NCBI RefSeq assembly: GCF_000963965.1
Contig: NZ_BAMX01000037.1
Coordinates: forward strand, 1 to 44,485
Source: Acetobacter orientalis
GTDB taxonomy: Bacteria > Pseudomonadota > Alphaproteobacteria > Acetobacterales > Acetobacteraceae
DNA length: 44,485 nt
Reading direction: 5' to 3'
The notes under the pieces were generated by a model. It saw only the letters and a program-made list of their open reading frames with translations. It had not been told where the DNA came from and did no database searches. How positions within the stretch are numbered: the stretch's first letter is position 1; every line of letters begins with the position of its first letter. Positions 7,051 to 15,800 of this stretch are shown here, in pieces. Position numbers and translations under genes: made by a program.

Positions 7051-9261
7051 ATGATACTGCGTTACCCGCCACTTTTCTCTCGGTTTCCCATACGGGGTAT
7101 GGTGGCTGGGTTACTTGCCAGCACAGCACTCATGGCATGTTCAGCGTTTGCGCAAAGTAAGCCAGTGCCTAAAACAGCTAAAGCGGAAGAAACTGTTAAG
7201 GGCACAGACGAGCAACTTGTGGTTAAAGCCAAACGCCGCAACCAAATGGAAGTGAGTAGTGGCGGGCAGCTTGGGGCATTGGGTACAAAACGCGGTTTAG
7301 ATGTGCCCTTTAATATACGCAGCTATTCTTCAAGCCTTATCCTTAACCAGCAATCACAAACATTGGGTGAGGTTTTGGAAAACGACCCCTCAGTGCGGAC
7401 TACTTATGGTTATGGTAATTTCTCAGAAATGTTTGTTATCCGTGGCTTTGTTTTAAATGGAGATGATATTTCCATTAACGGGTTATACGGTATTACGCCT
7501 CGCCAGCTTGTTGCACCGCAGCTTTTTGACCAAGTGCAGGTGCTTAATGGGGCCAGTGCGTTTTTAAATGGCGCGGCCCCGAGTGGGTCTGCCATTGGTG
7601 GCAATATTAACCTTATGTTCAAACATGCTGAAAATACACCAATAACGCGTATTACGGGAGATTATACCAGCACAGCTATGGGAGGTGGTGCCATAGATGT
7701 AGGCCGCCGTTTTGGGCGCGATAAAGCCTTTGGTTTTCGCTTAAATGTTGCTGGTCGCTCTGGGCAGACCGCTATTGATGATGAAAAACGGCATAGCGTT
7801 GCATTAGGTGCAGATTTTGACTGGCATAATGACAATACGCGTATTTCTGTAGATATGAACTATGAGAATCAAGGGGTGGATTGGGGACGGCCTGATGTTT
7901 TCTTGGGAAGTGGAGTGACGCAGGTGCCCAATGCGCCCTCAACTCGTAAAAATTATGGCCAACCTTGGACTTATAACGATCTTAAATATATGTTTGGTAT
8001 GCTGAATATAGAGCATGATCTTTCAAAGCATATCACATTATATGGTGCATTTGGCGGCATGGGCTCAGATGAAAAGGGTAATTATTCCTCTTTTACGGTT
8101 AATGATGGGCGAACAGGGGACGGTACCTATGGCAGCATGTATGTGCCTTATGTGCAAACATCAGAAAGTACGCGTGCTGGTGTAAGAGCACATTTTGATA
8201 CAGGGCCAGTGAAGCATGAAATAAATGCAGGTGGGTCTGGCTTGTGGTCAGAAACGGATACGGCCTACGCAATGGCATGGGGTACTACGGCATCTGGTAA
8301 TTTGTACCGGCCGGTATATTCGCCAGCACTAGAGCAAAATTATGTGGGGGGAGATATTGATAACCCGCAACGTAAAAGCGATACACGCCTTTTTAGTTTA
8401 TTCTTTTCTGACACAATGACTTTCTGGAAAGACCGTATAGCCCTTACGGCGGGTTTTCGGTACCAGAACATGCGCATTAATGGGTATGATTATAACACAA
8501 CAGCTTTAACGAGCCATTATGACCAAGGGGCCATAACGCCAGTGGTTGGGCTGGTGGTGCACCCAACACGCCATACGGCGCTTTATTTTAACCGTATTGA
8601 GGGGTTGTCTCAGGGCCCAACGGCAAGTGGTAGCAATATTGTTAACCTTGGCCAGATTTACCCCCCCTACCAAAGTGTGCAGTACGAGGTGGGGGCAAAG
8701 TATGAAATGGGACGCTTTAGTGCCAATCTGGCATTTTTTCAAACATCTCAGCCTAATTCTTATACAGAGCCTTATGGCAATTCTGGTGCTTCTATTTTCA
8801 GAAATGACGGTATGCAGCGTAACCGCGGCGCTGAGTTGAACATAAATGGCCAGATTATACCGGGGCTGCGCTTTAACGGCGGGGCAACTCTTATAGATGC
8901 GAACCTACGCCGCACGGCTCAAGGCACAGATGATGGGCATAGCGCTATTGGGGTGCCAAATTATACCATTAATGGCAATTTGGAATATGACTTGCCTTTC
9001 TTAAAAGGCGGTACGGTTGTTGGCCGTGTTGTTAACACGGGTAAACAGTGGGTTAATACAGCTAACACCATGCATTTACCGGTATGGACACGGTTTGACC
9101 TAGCTATGCGCTACACATTTGCTGTGCAGCATAAGCCCATAACCATGCGTTTTGGTGTCGATAATATAGCAAATAGCCGCTACTGGGCCTCTTCTTTCAA
9201 TGGGTATTTGCTGCAAGGGCAGCCTCGTACGTTTAAATTTTCTGTAACGGCAGATTTGTAA
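7051..9261 (+). CDS. TonB-dependent siderophore receptor
   Basis: A 736-residue outer-membrane receptor that would import ferric siderophores using TonB energy. The signal peptide runs from MILRYPPLF to about the SAFAQ at residue 35, then comes a TonB-box-like DEQLVVKAKRR. The plug includes TLGEVLENDPSVRTTYGYGNFSEMFVIRGF, DDISINGLYG, and GASAFLNGAAPSGSAIGGNINLMFK, all typical of the FhuA/FpvA-type plug. The barrel follows, with late conserved VQYEVGAKYE, NRGAELNINGQIIPGLRFNGG and a final FKFSVTADL with a hydrophobic terminal residue. The ATG at 7051 has an AAGG 9 bases upstream; an ATG at 7033 has no such site. No FecI/FecR regulator is nearby, which fits Fur control. The substrate cannot be told from the sequence. 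Confidence 0.93.
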   Translation: MILRYPPLFSRFPIRGMVAGLLASTALMACSAFAQSKPVPKTAKAEETVKGTDEQLVVKAKRRNQMEVSSGGQLGALGTKRGLDVPFNIRSYSSSLILNQQSQTLGEVLENDPSVRTTYGYGNFSEMFVIRGFVLNGDDISINGLYGITPRQLVAPQLFDQVQVLNGASAFLNGAAPSGSAIGGNINLMFKHAENTPITRITGDYTSTAMGGGAIDVGRRFGRDKAFGFRLNVAGRSGQTAIDDEKRHSVALGADFDWHNDNTRISVDMNYENQGVDWGRPDVFLGSGVTQVPNAPSTRKNYGQPWTYNDLKYMFGMLNIEHDLSKHITLYGAFGGMGSDEKGNYSSFTVNDGRTGDGTYGSMYVPYVQTSESTRAGVRAHFDTGPVKHEINAGGSGLWSETDTAYAMAWGTTASGNLYRPVYSPALEQNYVGGDIDNPQRKSDTRLFSLFFSDTMTFWKDRIALTAGFRYQNMRINGYDYNTTALTSHYDQGAITPVVGLVVHPTRHTALYFNRIEGLSQGPTASGSNIVNLGQIYPPYQSVQYEVGAKYEMGRFSANLAFFQTSQPNSYTEPYGNSGASIFRNDGMQRNRGAELNINGQIIPGLRFNGGATLIDANLRRTAQGTDDGHSAIGVPNYTINGNLEYDLPFLKGGTVVGRVVNTGKQWVNTANTMHLPVWTRFDLAMRYTFAVQHKPITMRFGVDNIANSRYWASSFNGYLLQGQPRTFKFSVTADL

Positions 9262-9283
9262 CGGGTTTTTTCTCACGAAAGGT

Positions 9284-9329
9284 AAGGGGCGGCATGTTTG
9301 GGGTGCAAGCGCCTAAATGTGCGCCCCTT
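9284..9329 (+). terminator. Possible terminator after the TonB receptor
   Basis: An 8-bp inverted repeat (9284-9291 with 9322-9329) follows the receptor gene by 22 bases. It has a long 30-base loop and only a short T stretch, so it is a weak candidate. Confidence 0.3.
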
Positions 9330-9526
9330 TAAAGCGTGGTGGCTGAGTGATTTGTTGAGGTGCAAAGAGAGTATGTGGGCTTATGATCGTTTTTTCAGGC
9401 AGCTCATTGGCTAGGCGTGTGAGCGCCTTTTGCCTTTTCATGTTCTGTTAAAAGAGCCCATAACTTTGTTGGGAACGGAAGAGCTGAAGGTGCGTTATAT
9501 TTCCGCCTTACTTTGGAGCTTGCACG

Positions 9527-9652
9527 ATGGAAAAGCTTTCCCCTGAGTTTCAGCAAAAGCAAAAACCTGCCGCCCGGCTTATTGTGCTGGCCAGCGTGGT
9601 AGTGGTGTGGTTCTTTCTCAAACTTGCTGGGCTGTTTAAAAAGAAAGCCTAA
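9527..9652 (+). CDS. Small single-span membrane protein, 41 residues
   Basis: A short gene in the gap after the TonB receptor. The product starts MEKLSPEFQQKQKPAARL, has one hydrophobic stretch (about residues 19-36, IVLASVVVVWFFLKLAGL) and ends in a lysine-rich tail KKKA. A GGAG ribosome binding site lies 8 bases before the ATG. Charged ends around a single helix are typical of real small membrane proteins. I do not recognise the family, and the function is unknown. It lies about 40 bases upstream of the DnaA-box cluster. Confidence 0.6.
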   Translation: MEKLSPEFQQKQKPAARLIVLASVVVVWFFLKLAGLFKKKA

Positions 9653-9691
9653 AATTTCAGATAAACCGCCGGGTGCTAAGTTGTGCACGTT

Positions 9692-9738
9692 TTATCCACA
9701 CTCTTACGCACGCAAATATCCGCAGAATCTGGGGATAA
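9692..9738. promoter_or_regulatory. Cluster of DnaA-box-like sites beside AT-rich DNA
   Basis: TTATCCACA at 9692-9700 is a perfect DnaA box. ATATCCGCA (9716-9724, 2 mismatches) and, on the minus strand, TTATCCCCA (9730-9738, 1 mismatch) complete a cluster of three within 47 bases. The direct repeat TAAGTTGTG flanks it at 9677 and 9736. An AT-rich stretch follows (about 9770-9860). This resembles part of a replication origin or a DnaA-controlled region. It is a candidate only: two of the three boxes are imperfect. Confidence 0.4.
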
Positions 9739-9835
9739 GTTGTGATGTGTAGAGGGGGTGATGGAGTATATTAAGATAAGCAAAACGGCTGCCAGAGGCA
9801 GTGTATTTTACTTTAAAATTTTAGGATATTTGACT

Positions 9836-9858
9836 GTTTTTCTTGGTAAGAGAAAAAC
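9836..9858 (-). terminator. Hairpin downstream of tRNA-Leu
   Basis: A perfect but AT-rich 8-bp inverted repeat (9836-9843 with 9851-9858, 7-base loop) lies 3 bases past the CCA end of the tRNA gene on the minus strand. The stem contains five consecutive A/T pairs on each arm. It probably marks the end of the tRNA transcript. Confidence 0.4.
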
Positions 9859-9861
9859 ATT

Positions 9862-9948
9862 TGGTGCCCAGAAGAAGACTCGAACTTCCACGACCTTGCG
9901 GCCACAGGTACCTGAAACCTGCGCGTCTACCAATTCCGCCATCTGGGC
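9862..9948 (-). tRNA. tRNA-Leu (anticodon CAG)
   Basis: The minus strand folds into an 87-base class II tRNA. The acceptor stem GCCCAGA pairs with TCTGGGC, followed by discriminator A and an encoded CCA. The D-arm contains GGTAGACGC, the anticodon stem CAGGT/ACCTG encloses the loop TTCAGGT with anticodon CAG, a long variable arm follows (TGGCCGCAAGGTCGTG region), and the T-loop is GTTCGAGTC. It reads CUG leucine codons. Confidence 0.97.
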
Positions 9949-10250
9949 TCAAATGGCAACCCGGAGTGCTCTGGGCTGGTGAAGGGGGATTTACCCCGGC
10001 AGTGCAGGGCCGTCAACTGGCAAAATGCACTTTTTTAACAAATATGTGTTTGGGGTGTGGCTGGTCTCTTGCCAGCTAAAGGCGCACTTTGCTGGCGGGA
10101 ACGGTTTGGGGCGCTCTGTGTGCCATAATGCCGTGTGTGGGCTTAGTGATAAGGTGTGGCTGTGGCCTTTTTTGAAAGCACAGCAGCCAGTGCAACCTAA
10201 GGAATAGCTTAGAGTTGCATAAGGCGTGCATTAGGAGAGTGAGAGCGGAA
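9949..10250. other. Intergenic region between tRNA-Leu and the NDUFA9-like gene
   Basis: About 300 bases without a supported gene. It holds the tRNA-Leu promoter on the minus strand and must contain the promoter of the NDUFA9-like gene on the plus strand, which I could not fix. Open frames across it have no conserved features. Confidence 0.5.
9988..10016 (-). promoter_or_regulatory. Promoter of tRNA-Leu
   Basis: On the minus strand a TTGACG -35 (10016-10011) is separated by exactly 17 bases from a TAAATC -10 (9993-9988). This lies about 40 bases before the tRNA 5' end, a normal distance for a stable RNA promoter. The -10 is only a half match. Confidence 0.5.
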
Positions 10251-11222
10251 ATGGCCACAGATAAAATTGCGAGTGTATTTGGCGGTAACGGCTTTGTAGG
10301 CCGGTATGTTGTGCAAAATTTGGCAGAAGCCGGGTACACCGTGCGTGTGGCCAGCCGCCGCCCAGATTTGGCTACCCCTTTGCGTACGTTAGGTAAAGTG
10401 GGGCAGGTGGCCCCGTTTTATGCCTCTGTGTTGGACGATGCTTCTGTGGCGTGTGTGGTGCAGGGGGCATCGGTTGTTATTAATTTGGTGGCCGTGCTGG
10501 GTGCTACGCGTAGCCAAGGCCTAGAAGCTATTAACGTGCAAGGGGCCGAGCGGGTGGCCCGTTTGGCAGCCGAAGCTGGGGTAAGCCGTTTTGTGCATAT
10601 GTCTGCGCTGGGGGCAGCGGCAGATGCACCATCGGCTTATGGGCGTAGCCGTGCGGCGGGCGAGGCGGCGGTTAAGCGTTACCAACCGAATGCCGCTTTT
10701 GTCCGGCCTTCTGTTATATTTGGCCCAGAAGACCACTTTTTTAACATGTTTGGGGCTTTAGCCCGCTACCTGCCAATAATGCCGGTTTATGGTGCCCATA
10801 CACGCTTGCAACCTGTGTTTGTTGGAGATGTAGCGCACGTTGTGACTTGCGCTGCATTAGAGGCTGAGTTGGCCGGTAAAGTGTGGTCTTTGGGTGGGCC
10901 AGATGTTTTGAGCATGCAGCAAATTTATGCGTGGGTGCTTAAAGAGGTGCGCCGTAACCGTATGGTGTTTGCTGTGCCAGATGGGTTGGCCAAAATACAG
11001 GCGGCCATATTTGAGCGGCTGCCGGGAAAAATTCTAACCCAAGATCAACTGCTTATGCTGTCGCAGGATAACATAGTGCAGCCCGGCCAGCAGGGCTTTG
11101 CTGAACTGGGCATGGTGCCGCGCTCTATTGAGCAATGTGTGCCGTTTTATCTTGACCGGTTTAGGCCCGGTGGTGGGCGTTCTGGTATTATTGTTGAAAA
11201 ACAATGCACTACAAAAATATAA
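10251..11222 (+). CDS. NDUFA9-type NAD(P)-binding oxidoreductase (atypical SDR)
   Basis: A 323-residue protein of the extended, atypical short-chain dehydrogenase group, related to the NDUFA9 accessory subunit of complex I. The nucleotide-binding Rossmann motif VFGGNGFVGRYVV is at residues 8-20, followed by VRVASRRPD after the second strand, VINLVAVLG, RFVHMSALGA, SAYGRSRAAGE in place of the classic YxxxK, and AFVRPSVIFGPEDHFFN. This pattern is usual in alphaproteobacterial NDUFA9 homologues. The ATG at 10251 is preceded by AGGAGA; the frame is open further up but not conserved. Its role is unsettled; links to complex I assembly or quinone metabolism are inferred from the eukaryotic protein. 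No complex I genes are in this window. Confidence 0.85.
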   Translation: MATDKIASVFGGNGFVGRYVVQNLAEAGYTVRVASRRPDLATPLRTLGKVGQVAPFYASVLDDASVACVVQGASVVINLVAVLGATRSQGLEAINVQGAERVARLAAEAGVSRFVHMSALGAAADAPSAYGRSRAAGEAAVKRYQPNAAFVRPSVIFGPEDHFFNMFGALARYLPIMPVYGAHTRLQPVFVGDVAHVVTCAALEAELAGKVWSLGGPDVLSMQQIYAWVLKEVRRNRMVFAVPDGLAKIQAAIFERLPGKILTQDQLLMLSQDNIVQPGQQGFAELGMVPRSIEQCVPFYLDRFRPGGGRSGIIVEKQCTTKI

Positions 11223-11289
11223 GACCGGAATGATACGTATTTTTACGAAGTCTTGCCCATTATCTAAAGGGGAATAAGTAAAAAATAGA

Positions 11290-11314
11290 GAAAGGACAGC
11301 AATACTGTCTTTTC
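11290..11314 (+). terminator. Terminator-like hairpin between NDUFA9-like gene and gltD
   Basis: A 10-bp stem with one G-T wobble (11290-11299 with 11305-11314, loop CAATA) carries a TCTTTTC run in its 3' arm. It lies 68 bases past the upstream stop codon and probably ends that transcript before gltD. Confidence 0.45.
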
Positions 11315-11354
11315 AAGGTGGGGAGGGGCAGGCTACCTGAGGTTCGCATGTTTG

Positions 11355-11378
11355 GGGTGAAGTGTGTCTGCTTCACCC
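11355..11378 (+). promoter_or_regulatory. Hairpin in the gltD leader
   Basis: A perfect 8-bp stem (11355-11362 with 11371-11378) encloses an 8-base loop and ends 21 bases before the gltD ATG. It lacks a T tract. It could affect translation or stability of the gltDB message; a regulatory role is inference. Confidence 0.35.
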
Positions 11379-11399
11379 ATTCGCCGGGAAGAGCCTCCA

Positions 11400-12851
11400 A
11401 TGACCACACCGATGCTGAAATTTATCTCTGTTGCGCAAAAACAGCCGGAAAAACGGGCCGCCACCGCCCGCCGTGCAGATTTTGCCGAGATTTATGAGGA
11501 TTTTAAGCCGGTAGAGGCCACAGAACAGGCCAGCCGTTGCTCGCAGTGTGGTGTGCCCTTTTGCTCTGTGCATTGCCCCCTTGGGAATAATATTCCTGAC
11601 TGGCTGATGCTGACCGCCAATGGCCGGTTGGAAGAGGCTTATGAGGTGTCGTCCTCAACTAACTCTTTCCCTGAAATTTGTGGTCGTATTTGCCCGCAAG
11701 ACCGCCTGTGCGAAGGTAATTGCGTTATTGAGCCGGGTTTTGAGAGCGTGACCATTGGCGCGGTTGAACGCTATATTACCGACACAGCGTTTGAAGAAGG
11801 TTGGGTAAAGCCTACCCGCCCAGTGCGTGAGCGCACAGAATCTGTGGGTATTGTAGGTGCTGGCCCAGCTGGTTTGGCTGCGGCAGAGCGCCTGCGTGCC
11901 GTGGGATACCAAGTGCACGTGTATGACCGCTACGACCGTGTTGGTGGCTTGCTTGTTTATGGCATTCCCGGCTTTAAGCTGGAAAAAGATATTGTGGCCC
12001 GCCGCCATAAACTGCTGGAAGAAAGCGGTGTTACTTTCCACCTTGGCCAAGGTATTGGCGATGGGGAAGGGGAGCTTTCTTTTGCGGCTCTGCGGGCAAA
12101 ACATCAGGCTGTGTTAATTGCAACAGGCGTTTATAAATCGCGCGAGATTGGTGGGCCCGGTGCAGGGCTTGCCGGTATTGAGCGCGCGCTAGATTACCTG
12201 ACCGCGTCTAACCGCCGCTCATTGGGGGACACACTGCCCCAGCCAGAAGAAACCGCATTGAATGCCAAAGGCAAAAATGTAGTGGTGCTTGGCGGTGGCG
12301 ATACGGCAATGGACTGTGTGCGCACGGCCATTCGGCAAGGGGCTAAGTCTGTTAAATGTGTGTACCGGCGCGATAAAGCCAACATGCCCGGCTCTGCCCG
12401 CGAAGTGAAAAATGCGGAAGAAGAAGGTGTGGAATTTGTCTGGCTGGCGGCCCCAGAAGCCTTTGTGGGCGATGGCCACGTTACTGGCGTGCGTGCAAGC
12501 CGCATGAAGCTGGGCATGGCTGACGCTACAGGCCGCCAATCTGTCGAACCGTTGGAAGATAGCGCATTTACCCTTGAGGCTGACCTTGTGATTAAGGCCC
12601 TTGGTTTTGACCCAGAACCCCTGCCGCAACTGTGGGGGCAGCCAGACTTGGCGGTTTCTCGGTGGGGTACACTTAAAGTGGGCCAAAGCACGTTTATGAC
12701 GAACCTGCCCGGCGTGTTTGCCGCAGGTGATATTGTGCGTGGGGCAAGCCTTGTTGTGTGGGCCATTAAAGATGGTCGGGACGCATCAGAGTGCATTCAT
12801 TCATGGATTCAAGAACACGCATCGGCCGAAGCCGTGGCGGAGCAGGGATAA
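11400..12851 (+). CDS. gltD: Glutamate synthase (NADPH) small subunit
   Basis: The 483-residue beta subunit of GOGAT passes electrons from NADPH through FAD to the large subunit, for ammonium assimilation into glutamate. The N-terminal iron-sulfur region is intact: Cys47, Cys50, Cys55 and Cys59 (CSQCGVPFCSVHC), then CGRICPQDRLCEGNC. The FAD site is VGIVGAGPAGLAAAERL, the NADPH site is VVVLGGGDTAMDCV, and the C-terminal FAD contact is GVFAAGDIVRGASLVVWAI. The ATG at 11400 is conserved in position; an upstream GTG at 11364 would start inside the leader hairpin. gltB follows after 6 bases, so the two are co-transcribed in the order gltD-gltB. Confidence 0.96.
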   Translation: MTTPMLKFISVAQKQPEKRAATARRADFAEIYEDFKPVEATEQASRCSQCGVPFCSVHCPLGNNIPDWLMLTANGRLEEAYEVSSSTNSFPEICGRICPQDRLCEGNCVIEPGFESVTIGAVERYITDTAFEEGWVKPTRPVRERTESVGIVGAGPAGLAAAERLRAVGYQVHVYDRYDRVGGLLVYGIPGFKLEKDIVARRHKLLEESGVTFHLGQGIGDGEGELSFAALRAKHQAVLIATGVYKSREIGGPGAGLAGIERALDYLTASNRRSLGDTLPQPEETALNAKGKNVVVLGGGDTAMDCVRTAIRQGAKSVKCVYRRDKANMPGSAREVKNAEEEGVEFVWLAAPEAFVGDGHVTGVRASRMKLGMADATGRQSVEPLEDSAFTLEADLVIKALGFDPEPLPQLWGQPDLAVSRWGTLKVGQSTFMTNLPGVFAAGDIVRGASLVVWAIKDGRDASECIHSWIQEHASAEAVAEQG

Positions 12852-12857
12852 AAGACG

Positions 12858-15800
12858 ATGGATAAGCTCCAGAACACACAGGGCCCCGAAAGCGCAGAGC
12901 AGTTTTTTACTGCTTGGGATGCCAACGTAAAAGCCCTAGACGGGCTGTATGATCCCGCAGATGAACGCGATTCTTGCGGTGTTGGCCTTATTGCGGCCCT
13001 AGATGGCAAAAGCCGCCGCGATGTGGTTGAGGCCGGTATTGCAGCCCTAAGCGCCATTTGGCACCGTGGTGCGGTTGATGCAGATGGCAAAACGGGGGAC
13101 GGTGCTGGTATTCATGTTGAAATACCGCAGGGTTTCTTTGCTGATGCCATTACCAGCACAGGCGACCAGCAGCCAGAAGCAGGCACTATTATAGCTGTTG
13201 GGCAGGTTTTCTTGCCCAAAACAGATATGGTTGCCCAAGAGCAATGCCGCCAGATTATTGAAAGCGAAATTCTGGCCTTTGGGTATGGCATTTACGGCTG
13301 GCGCCAAGTGCCGATTGATACCTCTTGCATTGGTGAAAAAGCTAATGCAACACGGCCAGAAATTGAACAGATCATGATCCGCAACCTGCCCGGTAAGGCA
13401 GAAGAGGCGTTTGAGCGTGACCTGTATGTTATTCGTCGTAAAATTGAAAAAGCCGCTATTGCAGCACAGGTTGACCTGTATATCTGCTCTCTGTCTTGCC
13501 GGTCTATTATCTATAAAGGCATGTTCCTTGCTGAACATTTGACCGAGTTTTACCCAGACCTGCTTGATAAGCGCTTTACCAGCCGTTTTGCTATCTACCA
13601 CCAGCGTTATTCAACCAATACCTTCCCAACATGGAAGTTGGCGCAGCCTTTCCGGCGGTTGGCCCATAATGGTGAAATTAACACCATTTCTGGCAATATT
13701 AACTGGATGAAAAGCCACGAAACACGGCTTTCTCACCCAAACCTTGACCCGTGGATGACCGATATTAAGCCGCTTGTGCAGGCGGGTGGGTCTGATACGG
13801 CTGTGCTGGATAATGTGTTTGAACTGCTTACGTTTGCAGGCAGAGACGCACCAGCGGCCAAAACGCTCATGATCCCGGCAAGCGTTGGGGGTAATTCCTC
13901 AATGAAGCAGAGCCATAAAGACATGTTTGCGTATTGCAACGCGGTTATGGAACCATGGGACGGCCCAGCCGCCCTGTGCGCCACCGATGGCCGCTGGGTT
14001 GTAGCCGGGCTTGACCGCTCTGGCCTGCGCCCGTTGCGCTACACCGTAACCGATAACGACCTGCTTATTGTTGGCTCTGAAACAGGCATGGTACGCGTGC
14101 CAGAAGCCAATATTGTAACACGTGGCCGCCTTGGCCCAGGCGATGTTATTGGTGTTGACCTGCAAGAGGCTAAACTTTACGGCAACGAAGAGCTTCTGGA
14201 TCTTTTGGCTGCCCGTCAGGAGTTTTCTTCTTGGGTTGGGCGTATTCAGAAAATTGGCTCCATTGTGCGCTCAGACGTAACAGAGCCGGTGAACTACGAA
14301 ACTGAAACCCTGCGCCGCCGCCAGCTTGCTGTTGGCACAACGCTGGAAGAGCTTGAAGCAATTTTGCACCCCATGGTGGAAACCGGCAGCGAAGCTGTTG
14401 GCTCTATGGGGGACGATACACCGCTTGCTGTGCTTTCGCCCCGTTACCGAGGGCTTGCGCATTACTTCCGGCAGGGCTTTAGCCAAGTTACCAACCCGCC
14501 GATTGACTCCTTGCGTGAATCCCGCGTGATGAGCCTTGTGACGCGCCTTGGTAACCTTGGGAATATTCTCGACCAGTCGGCAGACCAGTGCGAAATGCTG
14601 CAACTGCCAAGCCCTGTTCTGACATCAGGTGAGTATGAAGCGCTGGTGAGCTTCTGTGGTGCTTCTGCTTGCGTGGTAGACTGCACTTTCCCGGTTAAAG
14701 ATGGTGAAGCTGGCTTGCGTGATGCCATTGCGCGTATTCGCCGTGAAGCAGAGGAAGCCGTGCGCGGTGGGTGCACGCATGTGTTCTTGAGTGATGAAAA
14801 TCAGTCAATCGACCGTGCGTATATTCCCATGATTTTGGCAACGGCTGCGGTGCATACGCACCTTGTGCGTAATTCTTTGCGCACCTTTACGTCTTTAAAC
14901 GTGCGTACTTCGAGTGCCATGGACGTGCACGCTATTGCCGTAACTATTGGCGTGGGTGCGACAACCGTTAACCCCTATTTGGCGCAAGAATGTATTGCAG
15001 ACCGCTACCGCCGGGGCCTGTTTGGCAAACTGACATTACGTGAATGCATGGAGCGTTACCGTAAGGCGGTGGACAAAGGTCTGCTCAAGATCATGTCCAA
15101 AATGGGTATTTCCATTGTGGCGTCTTACCGTGGCGGGTGTAACTTTGAGGCTGTGGGTCTGTCTCGCGCACTTACGGCAGAGTTCTTTCCCGGTATGCCG
15201 TCTCGCATTTCTGGAATTGGTTTGTCTGGTATTGCGCGCAATGTGCTCACTTTCCATGGTGAGGCATGGAACACAGCCAGCCTGACCCTGCCAGTAGGTG
15301 GGCTGTATAAAATGCGCCGAGGTGGCGAGGTGCATGCGTTTGATGGCAACCTCATTCATATGCTGCAAACTGCTGTAGCAACCGACAGCTTTACCATTTA
15401 CAAACGGTATGCAGATGCCGTGCAGGCCCAGCCGCCTGTTGCGCTGCGTGACCTGCTCGACTTCCGTGAAGGGCGCACGCCCATACCGGTAGAAGAGGTG
15501 GAAAGCATTACGCAGTTGCGTAAACGCCTTATTGCGCCTGCCATTTCTTTGGGGGCCCTTAGCCCCGAAGCGCACGAAACGCTCTCTATTGCCATGAACC
15601 GCATTGGTGCCAAGTCTGACTCTGGCGAAGGTGGGGAAGACCCCGCACGGGCTAAGCCGCGTGCCAATGGCGATAATGCCTCTTCTGCAATTAAGCAGGT
15701 GGCATCTGGCCGTTTTGGTGTAACGGCGCAGTACCTGAACGATTGCCGCGAGCTTGAAATTAAAGTGGCGCAGGGTGCTAAACCGGGCGAAGGTGGCCAG

